From: Acidobacteriota bacterium | GTDB taxonomy: Bacteria; Acidobacteriota; Terriglobia; Bryobacterales; UBA6623 | Direction: 5' to 3' | Length of the DNA: 64,000 nt | Assembly (NCBI GenBank): GCA_027592785.1 | Contig: JAQCLD010000006.1 | Span: forward strand, 1 to 64,000 | Part shown: in pieces, positions 9,564 through 18,597 of the stretch | How positions within the stretch are numbered: the stretch's first letter is position 1 | How the letters are laid out: each line of letters starts with the position of its first letter | Translations under genes and position numbers: made by a program | The notes under the pieces: generated by a model | Database searches by the model: none | What the model was told of the DNA's origin: nothing | What the model saw: the letters and a program-made list of their open reading frames with translations, nothing else

Positions 9564-10559
9564 TTAACGAATGAGAACGGCGGGGAAGTAACGGTGCAGG
9601 ATATCGCGCCACGAGGCGCCTTGTCTTGCCAAGCCCGCGGCGCCGCGTTGGCACAGACCAATGCCGTGACCTTCCCCCGCGCCGGTGAAGGTTGCCGTGT
9701 CACCGCTGGCCGTGGCCTCGTACATGTTGCTGGGGATCGCCTCCAAGCCCAGGCGACGGACAACGTCGAGTCGAGCCTGTTCGCTGTGCTCGCGGATCAG
9801 CGCGGCGACTTCTGCTAGCGGATGAGTGCGCGTCCAGGACTTCGGGGCACGAGCGCAGATGGGACACTCGGCGCTTTGATAGGCGGCGCTCCCTTGGAGG
9901 CCGACTTGTTGCGGCGTGCGCGTGCGTCCGTCGCAACTGCGCGTGAACAGCGCTTCGAAAGGTTTGCCGTTGTACCAGAGCAGTGTTCCGGCGGTCTCGG
10001 CGGCAGCGCTGCGAGCGCGTTCGTCGAGCGCATCGGTGAGGTATTGGCAGTGCGTGGTGTCGCAGAAGTCGAACTCGTCGTGACGACGGCCCGAGGCGAG
10101 GTACGAGCGCGAGGCGACCGCTTGGGCGAGCAGCCCTTGCTGCGGGCCGTCGAGTGCGGCTTCGCCTGCAACGGCAGAGGCGACAGCGGTTTCGAGGTCC
10201 ATCGTCACGACCCCTTGCAGGGCGCCTGCGTGCGCGGTGATCTCGAGCGCACCGTTGTATTGGCGTGTGAGTTTGCCGGGGACGGTGAGTTCAAAGGAGC
10301 CTGCGGTCGAGATACGATCTGTTTCCAGCGCGTGACCAGCGATGCTGATGAGCACGCTGTCGCCGTTGGCGCTGAGCTGCGCCACGCGTTGACCTTCAAT
10401 CGTGCTGCCGCCGGCCAAGCGTAGCGGACCGGCCTGGGAAGCGCGGAGCGTTAGTTCACGAGGTTCAAACAGGCTCAGCACGCCGATGCGGACGGTCTTC
10501 GGTTGCGCTGCTAATGAGGCCGCAGCGATGAGCAGACAGATGAACAGTCGTGCGGTCAC
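9564..10559 (-). CDS. SpoIID/LytB domain-containing protein
   Basis: YNGALEITAHAGALQGVVTMDLETAVASAVAGEAALDGPQQGLLAQAVASRSYL...GHGIGLCQRGA. Confidence 0.92.
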   Translation of the reverse strand: MTARLFICLLIAAASLAAQPKTVRIGVLSLFEPRELTLRASQAGPLRLAGGSTIEGQRVAQLSANGDSVLISIAGHALETDRISTAGSFELTVPGKLTRQYNGALEITAHAGALQGVVTMDLETAVASAVAGEAALDGPQQGLLAQAVASRSYLASGRRHDEFDFCDTTHCQYLTDALDERARSAAAETAGTLLWYNGKPFEALFTRSCDGRTRTPQQVGLQGSAAYQSAECPICARAPKSWTRTHPLAEVAALIREHSEQARLDVVRRLGLEAIPSNMYEATASGDTATFTGAGEGHGIGLCQRGAAGLARQGASWRDILHRYFPAVLIR

Positions 10560-12025
10560 GGGCGAAGATCGTAGGCGGCCATTTCGGTTTGATTGCGTAC
10601 CAGTAGGATGCCGTCGGCTATGGCCGGGACGTTCCAGGTTTTGCCTTCAAGCGCTTGGAACATGGCGAGTTCTTCGTGGCCCTGGGGCGTCGCTTTGACC
10701 AGCACGACTTCGCCGCTCTCGGTGAGCACAACGATGTGCTCGCCGGCGAGCAGGAGTTGGCCGTAGCCGTAGCGGCCGCCCTTCCATTTGCGCTCGCCGG
10801 TCATCACGTCGATACAGGCCATGATCGATTCGTCGAGCCCGTAGATGTAGCCGTCGTGCAGTACCGAGCTATTGAACTTGTTGCGCATGCTGTTCTTTTC
10901 CCAGACGACTTCGACGACGAAACCGTCGCCTCTGGGGACGATCTTCAGCAGTTCCGAACCGTGCCGGTAGGAGGACGAGACCCAAAGGTGATCGTCGTCG
11001 ACCTGGATCGGCTGGGCGGAGTTGATGTCGTTGTTGGAGTACCAGGGATGCTCCCACAACAGTGATCCGTCAGCAGGATCTAGACCCACGATGCGCTTGC
11101 CGCTGAAGTAGAGCAGCTGACGCTTGTCGGCAAGGGTCGCCAGTTGCGGTGAGGCGTATCCGCCCTGGTCGTCTTGCGACGTCCAGGCTATGGAGCCGTC
11201 GGCGGCGTTGTAGGCGATGACGGATTTGTTGTTGCGGCCGCCGGGGAAAACAATGACTCTGCCGTCGTCGACGAGCGGCGCTCCGGACATGCCCCAGGTG
11301 AGATTGCCGACGCCGGCGTCTTCGAGGATATTCCGTCGCCAGAGCAACTCGCCGTTGCTTGCGTTGAGCGCCTGGAGTTCACCCAGAGCGCCCAGCGGAT
11401 AGAGTTTGCCGTCGCTCCAGGTGGGCGTGGCGCGGGGTCCGGGGCCGCCCATGGATTCTTGAAAGAGCCCGGGCCAGCCGTGTTCCCAGTGCTGCAGACC
11501 GCTGCGCAAGTCGTAGGCGGCGACGACCTCGCGGTCGCGGCGCTGTTCGATGGTGTAAACGAGCCCTTGGGCCACGACCATGGAAGCGTAGCCGCCGCCG
11601 ATTTTTACGCGCCAGAGTTCGGGCAGCCCCTTGCTAGGCCAAGCCGTATTGATGGCGGTTTGGTCGTAGACGCCGTCCCGATGGGCTCCGCGGTAGTCAG
11701 GCCAGGGTGCTCTGGAAGGCAAAGGCAATACGCTGGCTTCCGGCGCCGGCGCGGAAACCGAAGGAGCGCCTTCAGGTATCGGCGTGGGTGCGACCGGAGG
11801 AGGTTCGAGCTCGGCGAGGGTTGCAGCTGCCCGTGCGCGGTCGGCCTCGATGGCCTCGTAGTGCGCCTCGTCGTTTTGCAGACTAACGATGGGGATGCCG
11901 ATGCCCTCGCCGGGCATTTCAAACTTCACCCCGACGAACTTGTTTAGGATGAACAACAACCCGAAGCCGACGACGAGTACGATGACCAAGCTCTTGAGCA
12001 GGCCAAGAAAGATGCGCATAAGCAT
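10556..12025 (-). CDS. PQQ-binding-like beta-propeller repeat protein
   Basis: PWPDYRGAHRDGVY...LPELWRVKIGGGYASMVVAQGLVYTIEQR; 4-nt overlap with the SpoIID gene. Confidence 0.9.
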   Translation of the reverse strand: MLMRIFLGLLKSLVIVLVVGFGLLFILNKFVGVKFEMPGEGIGIPIVSLQNDEAHYEAIEADRARAAATLAELEPPPVAPTPIPEGAPSVSAPAPEASVLPLPSRAPWPDYRGAHRDGVYDQTAINTAWPSKGLPELWRVKIGGGYASMVVAQGLVYTIEQRRDREVVAAYDLRSGLQHWEHGWPGLFQESMGGPGPRATPTWSDGKLYPLGALGELQALNASNGELLWRRNILEDAGVGNLTWGMSGAPLVDDGRVIVFPGGRNNKSVIAYNAADGSIAWTSQDDQGGYASPQLATLADKRQLLYFSGKRIVGLDPADGSLLWEHPWYSNNDINSAQPIQVDDDHLWVSSSYRHGSELLKIVPRGDGFVVEVVWEKNSMRNKFNSSVLHDGYIYGLDESIMACIDVMTGERKWKGGRYGYGQLLLAGEHIVVLTESGEVVLVKATPQGHEELAMFQALEGKTWNVPAIADGILLVRNQTEMAAYDLRP

Positions 12026-12045
12026 TCATTGTGAGGGAAGCTGCC

Positions 12046-12061
12046 ATTTCTGGCCAGAAAT
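12046..12061. promoter_or_regulatory. 16-bp perfect palindrome ATTTCTGGCCAGAAAT in a divergent promoter region
   Basis: Read directly; lies between divergent starts at 12025 (-) and 12089 (+). Confidence 0.5.
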
Positions 12062-12088
12062 TGCCGACGTGCGAGAGGATCAAGCCTA

Positions 12089-12988
12089 GTGGGTAAGCGG
12101 GTTGAACAAGGTCTTGGTTCGGCGAAGGCTTGGTTGTGGCGTTGGCAAACGCGAGCGATCACGAGTCTTGGTTTTGCGGCGACCGCGAGACGAGTCAAGG
12201 TGTTGCGCCCCGGGGCGAGCACGCCGGCGTCCCCCGAAAGCCTGGTTGTCGTTTGTTTGATGCGCGACGCGGGCGGCTACGTCGATTCGTACATCGAGCA
12301 CTATCGCCGTTTAGGCGCAGTGCGGATTGTATTGCTCGACAACGGTTCGACAGACGACAGCGTTGAGCGCGCAATGAGCTACGACGGCGTGACGGTGCTG
12401 CGCTGCGAGCTGCCGTTCCGTTGGTTCCGGACAGCCATGCGGCGCTACTTGGTTGAAACGTACGGGGACGGCGGATGGGTGCTGCTGGCGGATGTGGATG
12501 AGCTTTGGGACTACCCGTTCTCCGAAGGGCTGGCGTTAGGGTCGTTTTTGCAGTATCTGAATGAACACTCCGACACAGCCGTGGCCGCGCAGATGTTGGA
12601 TCTGTTCGCTCCAGGGCCGGTGGATGGATGGCCGGATGCAGGTCCGGAGTTGGTTCAGGCGGCGACCTGGTTCGATTTGTCCGATGTGCGCAAGCAAGAG
12701 TTGCCGGCCGCGGCGCTAAGAAATCGATTCGCCGCTGAAGCACCGCCCTGTTTCAACGGCGGGCTGCGGATGCGAGCGTTCTCAGCCGATCCGTTGTTGA
12801 CGAAGTTCCCGCTGACGCGGCGGGAGAACGGTCGTGGGCCGTTAGTAGAGAACGCACACTTCGTGAGTGGAGCGTCGGTCGCTGACGTGACCTGCGTGCT
12901 GTTGCACTACAAGTTCGACGGAAGATTCCGGGAAAGGACAGAGGAAGCGGTCCGGCGAAAGAACTTGAGAACGGCGCTGCAAAACTAG
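12089..12988 (+). CDS. Glycosyltransferase family 2/92-like protein, C-terminus within an inverted repeat
   Basis: VVCLMRDAGGYVDSYIEHYRRLGAVRIVLLDNGSTDDS...LLADVDELWDYPF; GTG start; last codons lie in the repeat arm. Confidence 0.82.
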   Translation: MGKRVEQGLGSAKAWLWRWQTRAITSLGFAATARRVKVLRPGASTPASPESLVVVCLMRDAGGYVDSYIEHYRRLGAVRIVLLDNGSTDDSVERAMSYDGVTVLRCELPFRWFRTAMRRYLVETYGDGGWVLLADVDELWDYPFSEGLALGSFLQYLNEHSDTAVAAQMLDLFAPGPVDGWPDAGPELVQAATWFDLSDVRKQELPAAALRNRFAAEAPPCFNGGLRMRAFSADPLLTKFPLTRRENGRGPLVENAHFVSGASVADVTCVLLHYKFDGRFRERTEEAVRRKNLRTALQN

Positions 12989-13072
12989 ACCACTTCTGCG
13001 GTCTGGTTTTCCGGCGCCTTCCGGCTCCTTCACTCCGCCGCTCTGTGGTCTAGTTTTGCAGCGCCGTTCTCA
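12966..13072. repeat. 107-bp unit bounded by 28-bp perfect inverted repeats (MITE-like or rearrangement scar)
   Basis: TGAGAACGGCGCTGCAAAACTAGACCAC (12966-12993) and its exact reverse complement (13045-13072); 51-bp interior. Confidence 0.85.
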
Positions 13073-13459
13073 GAGTGCTGTCAACCAGAAATAGATAGGA
13101 CGCACCATCAGTGCCGGCGCATCCAATCGCTCTAGCGGCGCAAGCAGCTTCCAACCCTACTTCATCGGACCTTCGACGAAACGCGGCACAAAGATTCGGT
13201 TGAGCACATCGGCGGCTCTGGCCCGGGTGGCCTTATTTAGGGGGTTCAGGCGAATCACCTCCGCTTTATTGGTATCAAGGGGGGCGTCGGTCCACATGCG
13301 CACGAGCTGTCGCATCTCTTCAAGCATGGCACCGCCCTTTTGAATCCGGCTCGTGTAGCGGGACGGCGAGGTAGACCTAGGCTGAGGAACTGACCGGATC
13401 GGCATGCTAGTTCTTGTTTCAGCAGATAGGCGGGGGAAAACGTCGGAGCCAGATTGCAT
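13073..13459 (-). pseudogene. BrxA/DUF1819-like (BREX-associated) remnant with in-frame TAG at 13157-13159 and 3' truncation
   Basis: YTSRIQKGGAMLEEMRQLVRMW...LNKATRARAADVLNRIFVPRFVEGPMK*GWKLLAPLERLDAPALMVRPIYFWLTAL, reading ends at the inverted-repeat boundary. Confidence 0.65.
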
Positions 13460-13696
13460 CAGATCCCCAATTCTACGGGAAGATGTGCAGCCAGTGCCGT
13501 GGCGCTGTCCGAATGCTTGAGCAAGTTGCCACGTTGTTGGAACTTGCCAAAAAGGACGACCGAGGGCAAGATCGGCAAGTGGGACTTACTTCAAATTCCG
13601 TGCACGCGGTTTACGAATGGTCTGGCAATTTGCGGACACCACGCGGACACGGACAACCCCGCTCTCGGGGCCATCGCTGTAAGTGGTTGAGTTAAA

Positions 13697-13773
13697 TGGT
13701 CGGGGCGCCGAGATTCGAACTCGGGACCTCTTGCTCCCGAAGCAAGCGCGCTACCAGGCTGCGCTACGCCCCG
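13697..13773 (-). tRNA. tRNA-Pro (anticodon CGG), CCA encoded
   Basis: Reverse complement CGGGGCGTAGCGCAGCCTGGTAGCGCGCTTGCTTCGGGAGCAAGAGGTCCCGAGTTCGAATCTCGGCGCCCCGACCA folds as a cloverleaf. Confidence 0.97.
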
Positions 13774-13827
13774 ACACGGGAAGAGCTTCATCGATGATAC
13801 CGGATTCCCCGGTGCTCCGCTTGAGGG

Positions 13828-14256
13828 CTAGCGCCAGCCGGCTCCCTGTTCCTGAAGGTAGTCGACAACCGCTCGATGGCCTCCGCGCGCCGCGAACGCT
13901 AGTACGGGTTTGTCTTCCTTGCCGTGGTGGAGGCTCAGGTTCGCCCCAGCTTCGACCAATACTCGAACAGTTTCCAGGTGGCCGCGGTCGGCGGCGAGGA
14001 TAAGCGCGGTAGCACCCTCGTATTGACTCGCGTCGAGGTCGGCGCCCGCCTTGGCCAAAACGCGGCACGCTTCCACGCGGCCGTTCTGGGCGGCCCAGGT
14101 CAAAGCGGTGTCGTCCCACTGGTCACGGGCGTTAACGCGGATGCCGGATTTCAGGAAGCCTTCGAGCACGGCGACGTCGCCCGCTTTGGCGGCTTCAAAC
14201 CAGGTCGGGTCGGTATAGAGGCCGATCGCCTTCTTCAGCTTGTTTGTCCAGGTCAT
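13828..14256 (-). CDS. Ankyrin repeat protein (142 aa; ORF start over-extended)
   Basis: [61 protein letters not shown] at 14256. Confidence 0.88.
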   Translation of the reverse strand: MTWTNKLKKAIGLYTDPTWFEAAKAGDVAVLEGFLKSGIRVNARDQWDDTALTWAAQNGRVEACRVLAKAGADLDASQYEGATALILAADRGHLETVRVLVEAGANLSLHHGKEDKPVLAFAARGGHRAVVDYLQEQGAGWR

Positions 14257-14480
14257 GCTGCTACACCAGAGTAACAGTGCGGAAGGCGGCACTGTGCCTG
14301 GTTTGTACTTCATGGAGATTGCTAGCGTGCAAAAGGCGTCACCGACTGGGAAGAAGACTGGATGCGGGAACTCACGACATCGACGCGGATGTCGTCGAGA
14401 TTCGGCGGGGCCTATGGCGCTGGAGGAAACGGGCGACAAGCGGAGACAGTGCGCAAGATGCTCAAGCTCTCGCGGATTGC

Positions 14481-14500
14481 GCCGGTCTAGACCGGCTTTT
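14481..14500 (+). terminator. Putative terminator: GCCGGTCTAGACCGGC followed by TTTT
   Basis: 16-nt perfect palindrome plus a T run in + orientation; overlaps the 3' end of the minus-strand gene. Confidence 0.35.
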
Positions 14501-16133
14501 CGCTTTCGTAGCCGATGACAAGCAACGTCAGATCGTCGGACTGAGCGACGCCTTGCGTAAATTCGGCAATCTCATCCATGAGGGCGTCATGGAGTTCTTG
14601 AACAGAGCCGTACTTTCCGCGGCTGGCGAGGTCCGCCAGACGCTGCTCGCCGTAACGATCTTGGACAGCGTTGGCGGCCTCGGAGACCCCGTCGCTGTAG
14701 AGTACAAGCCGGTCGCCTGGTTGCAGCTCCAGCTCTTCGGAAGGGAATTCCGCGTCGGCGAAGAGTCCGATTGGTACCGCGGTCGGTTTGAGCCAGTCAA
14801 TACCGCCTTGAGCCCGTACGACCAAGCCTGCGCAATGACCCGCATTCACCCAGCGCCCCTTGCCGTCCCGCTGGATCATGGCGCAAAACGCCGTGGTGAA
14901 ACGGGCATGACGGGAGCGCTCGGTAATATAGCGATTGATCTTCGATACTGCGTAGGAGAGATCGGCGCTGGAAGCGACGGCGGAGAAGAACGCCCCCTGC
15001 AAGAGCGAGGACATGAGGGCCGCGGAGACGCCCTTTCCCGAGACATCCGCGAGCACGATGCCCCAAGTGTCGTTACCTAGGTCGATGACGTCGTAGTAGT
15101 CGCCGCCGACCTGAAAGCACGCTTCCGATGAGCCGGCGGCTGCGAACCACCCGCTCGATGGCAGCTTGGCGGGAAGCAACGCTTGCTGAATCTCGCGAGC
15201 GATTTGCAACTCCTGCTCGAGATCGTGGCGCTGGCGGCTTTCGCTCAGGAGCCGAGCATTCTCGAGAACCGTGGAGATCTCGATGCCGAGCGTCTGCAGC
15301 AATTCGCGGTTACCGTCCGCGAGATTAGCGCCGATCTGGCGAGTGTCCATGTAGAGGACGCCGAGGGTGTCTTTGGCCTTCGTCAGTAGGTTAGTTTCGG
15401 ATTCTTGTCCGAGCCGAATGCGCACGAGCGGTACGCAGATGACGCTGCGCAACTCCAGGGCCAACACAGTATGGCCTTGCTCGAGTGCGTCCGTGTCGGC
15501 GGCCGGGTCGAACGACATAGCGAACAGCTCGGATCGATTCTTTAGGGCGTCTTCGATGACTTGGTGAGGCACGCGCAGTTCGTCTGCGGCGAGAATCTCG
15601 CCTTCGCGATCACGGGCGACGCGAATATCCAACTGGCCGTCAGAGCCGTGCAACATCAGAAATCCACGCTCTGCGCCCGTGACCGACAAAGCCGCGTCCA
15701 CCGCAGCTGCAAGCACGTCGTCGAGGGAACCCGACGACTCCAGAACGCGGGCGACGTCGAGGACAGCGCTGAGGCGTCCGAGATTGTCTCCGCCCTCGGG
15801 CATCTCGGCGACCTTCTTAAGTAAGGGGGCCGAAAAGGCAGGGTTGTTGCCGACGAACAAGACGTAGGAGTCTTCCACGCCGAAATCGATGCGATCCCGC
15901 GGTCGCAATCGCGCGCGCTGCACCCGCCGACCGTTGACGAAGACGCCATGACGGCTGTCGCAATCTTCGATGTAGTGCTCGCCGTCTTCCTGCAGAATCT
16001 GCGCGTGGTTCCTGGAAATGCGGCTGTCGCTCAGAGACAGTTCACGGTCTATCAGACGACCAATGCGGAACGGGCTGCGGTTGACCCGAGCTTGGCGGCG
16101 TTCCTGGCTGGGGGAGATGACAGTTAGGATCAT
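14487..16133 (-). CDS. FHA - GAF - SpoIIE (PP2C-type) phosphatase, 548 aa
   Basis: N-terminal FHA (FRIGRLIDRELSLSDSRISRNHAQI), central GAF, C-terminal ARFTTAFCAMIQRDGKGRWVNAGHC...GDRLVLYSDGVSEA. Confidence 0.93.
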   Translation of the reverse strand: MILTVISPSQERRQARVNRSPFRIGRLIDRELSLSDSRISRNHAQILQEDGEHYIEDCDSRHGVFVNGRRVQRARLRPRDRIDFGVEDSYVLFVGNNPAFSAPLLKKVAEMPEGGDNLGRLSAVLDVARVLESSGSLDDVLAAAVDAALSVTGAERGFLMLHGSDGQLDIRVARDREGEILAADELRVPHQVIEDALKNRSELFAMSFDPAADTDALEQGHTVLALELRSVICVPLVRIRLGQESETNLLTKAKDTLGVLYMDTRQIGANLADGNRELLQTLGIEISTVLENARLLSESRQRHDLEQELQIAREIQQALLPAKLPSSGWFAAAGSSEACFQVGGDYYDVIDLGNDTWGIVLADVSGKGVSAALMSSLLQGAFFSAVASSADLSYAVSKINRYITERSRHARFTTAFCAMIQRDGKGRWVNAGHCAGLVVRAQGGIDWLKPTAVPIGLFADAEFPSEELELQPGDRLVLYSDGVSEAANAVQDRYGEQRLADLASRGKYGSVQELHDALMDEIAEFTQGVAQSDDLTLLVIGYESEKPV

Positions 16134-16191
16134 GGACGCGAGTGAGTTAGACGGGCGCGTCTAAACGATGTGAGGCAGGCTTCGGGGGAGC

Positions 16192-16692
16192 CTAGGGGGC
16201 CGTTTGTCCGACTTCTGCAGGGGAGTCGACGGCGTCCTCTCCCTGGCAGTCGGCACACAATCCGCCCACCTCTGTTCGGGCTACTTCGATCTTGAAACCG
16301 AGCGACGCCTCAATTTGATCCCTAAGGTCCTTGACCGGTTCGCCGAAGAACTCTTGGACCGCGCCGCACTTGAGGCAGACCACGTGGGCGTGAGCTCGCT
16401 TCAAACGCGTCTCGTAGTAGTGCTGCTCGCCTTCGTAGTGCAGCAGGTCGAGTTCGTCGATCAAGCCTTCTTGTTTCAGTACTTTGAGTGTGCGGTAAAT
16501 CGTGACGCGATTGATTTTTGGGTCGCGCTTTTTGGCCAGCTCGAATAACTGATCGGCGTTCAGGTGCCGATGAGCATTATTGATGATCTCGAACAACAAC
16601 TCACGTTGGCGGGTGAGCCGAATGCCGTGTGCTTGTAGCGGCGCTCTTGCTGGAGAATTAGCTGGCAAAACGAGGGTTCCGAGAGCCCTCAT
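16192..16692 (-). CDS. Fur family transcriptional regulator
   Basis: GIRLTRQRELLFEIINNAHRHLNADQLFE...INRVTIYRTLKVLKQEGLIDEL...HAHVVCLKCGAVQEF; candidate ATG at 16692. Confidence 0.93.
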   Translation of the reverse strand: MRALGTLVLPANSPARAPLQAHGIRLTRQRELLFEIINNAHRHLNADQLFELAKKRDPKINRVTIYRTLKVLKQEGLIDELDLLHYEGEQHYYETRLKRAHAHVVCLKCGAVQEFFGEPVKDLRDQIEASLGFKIEVARTEVGGLCADCQGEDAVDSPAEVGQTAP

Positions 16693-16863
16693 CCTACCAT
16701 AGGGGCGGCGAAGCGCCTGTGGATTCGCGAATCCGAAGCGCCCCTTCGCGCGTCTATTCAACAGGAGGCGCCTGACGGATTCGCCCTAGAACGTAAGGAC
16801 TATAGACTTCGCTGAAAGCGGTCCCTATAGTAAGAGTTCCGGAGGCCGCAGGCGATACAAAAC

Positions 16864-17085
16864 GTGACCAAGAAGACAACAGACTTGACCGACATCGTGG
16901 ATCCGAAGTTGCTGACCTCTGCCAAGAAGGTCGTCTTCGAACCGTCGATTCGCAAGACCTTTGATTGCAAAGTCTGCGGAGAGGCCGGCGCGAGCCAGGA
17001 GTCGGAAGGTCTTTGCTGGGTCTGTCGTCGCCTCAAGATTAGCGCCTGGCGCGAAGTAGAAATGCAGCTGCCGCTGAACGAATAA
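16864..17085 (+). CDS. Small zinc-ribbon-like protein (73 aa)
   Basis: CKVCG...CWVCRRL two CxxC pairs; followed by a terminator-like hairpin. Confidence 0.65.
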   Translation: MTKKTTDLTDIVDPKLLTSAKKVVFEPSIRKTFDCKVCGEAGASQESEGLCWVCRRLKISAWREVEMQLPLNE

Positions 17086-17111
17086 CGGCGCGCAGTATCC
17101 TGACGGAACCG

Positions 17112-17148
17112 AGGCCGTTCCCATGCATCGCATGCGAGCGGCCTTTTT
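17112..17148 (+). terminator. Rho-independent-like terminator
   Basis: AGGCCG...CGGCCT stem followed by a T run. Confidence 0.55.
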
Positions 17149-17206
17149 GCGTCCGGCTGCTAGAATAGCGTCGATCGATTCATTGGCCACCCTGGAGTTT
17201 GCTGCA

Positions 17207-18064
17207 ATGATCCACCGAATTTGTCTCTTCGCCGGCGCCGTCGCCCTAGCGCTGGTCGGCGCCTTCGCTCAAGAACACGCCCCGGCCACTGGGTATACGG
17301 ATACTCCATTCCTGCCTGGCGGCAAGTGGCGCGTTCATGACGATACTCGACCCAGGCCTGCGGTGGTTACGCCGGGAACATTCCCGACGGATATGCACAG
17401 GAGCACGGCGCCATCGGACGCGGTTGTTCTCTTTGACGGGACGGACTTGTCGCAGTGGGTCGGCTGGCAAGGTCCGTTCGGCATGGAGTTCTATCCGAGC
17501 TACTCCAAGGGCAAGGCGGTGGAACCGACCTGGAAAGTCGAGAACGGCTACATGCAGGTCGACACCAGGGCGAACCTGTTGTCCAAGCAGAAGTTCGGCG
17601 ACATACAACTTCATGTGGAGTGGGCCGCGCCGGAAGCGGTCGCGGGAGCAAGCCAGGGCCGCGGCAACAGCGGCATTGGCATTATGGGGACGTACGAGAT
17701 TCAGGTGTTGGACTCGTTCAACAACAAGACTTATGCCGACGGGCAGGCGGCGTCGCTCTACGGCGAGTACCCGCCGTTGGTGAACGCCTCGCGCGAACCC
17801 GGCAAGTGGCAGACGTACGACATCGTCTTTGAGGCCCCGCGGTTCACCGACGGCAAGCTAGTCAAGCCTGCGTTCGCTACCGTGTTTCACAACGGGGTGC
17901 TCGTGCAAAACCGGCAAGAGCTGCTCGGGCCGACGGCACATCGCGTGAGATCGGAGTATGTGCCCCATGAGGCGGAAGGCCCGATCCTGCTGCAGATGCA
18001 TGGCAATCCGGTTCGTTATCGAAGCGTTTGGGTACGCCGCCTAAATCTAGACGACAAGCCCTAG
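17207..18064 (+). CDS. DUF1080 / 3-keto-disaccharide hydrolase-like secreted protein
   Basis: VVLFDGTDLSQWVGW...DIQLHVEWAAP...GNSGIGIMGTYEIQVLDSFNN...GNPVRYRSVWVRRL; signal peptide from ATG 17207. Confidence 0.9.
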   Translation: MIHRICLFAGAVALALVGAFAQEHAPATGYTDTPFLPGGKWRVHDDTRPRPAVVTPGTFPTDMHRSTAPSDAVVLFDGTDLSQWVGWQGPFGMEFYPSYSKGKAVEPTWKVENGYMQVDTRANLLSKQKFGDIQLHVEWAAPEAVAGASQGRGNSGIGIMGTYEIQVLDSFNNKTYADGQAASLYGEYPPLVNASREPGKWQTYDIVFEAPRFTDGKLVKPAFATVFHNGVLVQNRQELLGPTAHRVRSEYVPHEAEGPILLQMHGNPVRYRSVWVRRLNLDDKP

Positions 18065-18075
18065 GCGTCGCACCA

Positions 18076-18594
18076 TCACCAAACCCAGACACTTACGTCT
18101 TGGTCAGGCTGCCGGACGTCGACGAGCCTGGTGTGAGAGACGCCGTCGAATGCGCCGGCGAGTTCGCCGATTCTGAGATACCCATCGCCTGCAGCACGCG
18201 CCGCCGCCTGCAGCGCGGCCATCGGAACGGTGACGTGGACGGTTTGGTCTTCATCGATCACGGACACATCGAAGCTTTGGCCTACTTTTCGGATCGATAC
18301 GCTGAGACCGGGTTCTTCCACGTGAACCATCTCGAAGTCTGGAGCCTTAGCTAGCTCGTCGACGATCGGCCGCAGCATCGGCAGAAACTCGAGAGCCTCA
18401 GGCGGCAGATCGACCTGCTGAGCCTGGGCTCCGCCGATCCGCAGGGCAATATCGGCGAGAAAGACGGGGGCGGGGACCATCAGCCTCCAGCCCTCCTCTT
18501 TCTGGTGGACGTACACCACAAGCCAACTCGTACTCAGCACGGTCACGATAACCAGGCCAAGAAAGACGCCGACAATGCCTAGAAAAACGCGCAC
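18076..18594 (-). CDS. Hypothetical membrane-anchored protein (172 aa)
   Basis: N-terminal TM segment; D(E/D)xTVxV motif shared with the adjacent upstream gene. Confidence 0.7.
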   Translation of the reverse strand: MRVFLGIVGVFLGLVIVTVLSTSWLVVYVHQKEEGWRLMVPAPVFLADIALRIGGAQAQQVDLPPEALEFLPMLRPIVDELAKAPDFEMVHVEEPGLSVSIRKVGQSFDVSVIDEDQTVHVTVPMAALQAAARAAGDGYLRIGELAGAFDGVSHTRLVDVRQPDQDVSVWVW

Positions 18595-18597
18595 GAA

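Noticed and set aside
13414-13695. 93-aa plus-strand ORF between the brxA-like remnant and tRNA
   Set aside because: No domain signal, overlaps the remnant on the other strand and runs into the tRNA 3' flank.
13591-13791. 66-aa ORF containing [26 protein letters not shown]
   Set aside because: Spurious translation of the tRNA-Pro gene; this peptide string is a well-known tRNA artefact.
13683-14003. 106-aa ORF containing [25 protein letters not shown]
   Set aside because: Translation antisense to tRNA-Pro; same type of artefact.
14257-14486. Small plus-strand ORFs (e.g. MRELTTSTRMSSRFGGAYGAGGNGRQAETVRKMLKLSRIAPV) before a GCCGGTCTAGACCGGC-TTTT hairpin
   Set aside because: Several frames are equally open and none looks clearly protein-like; too weak to call a gene, though a short transcript cannot be excluded.
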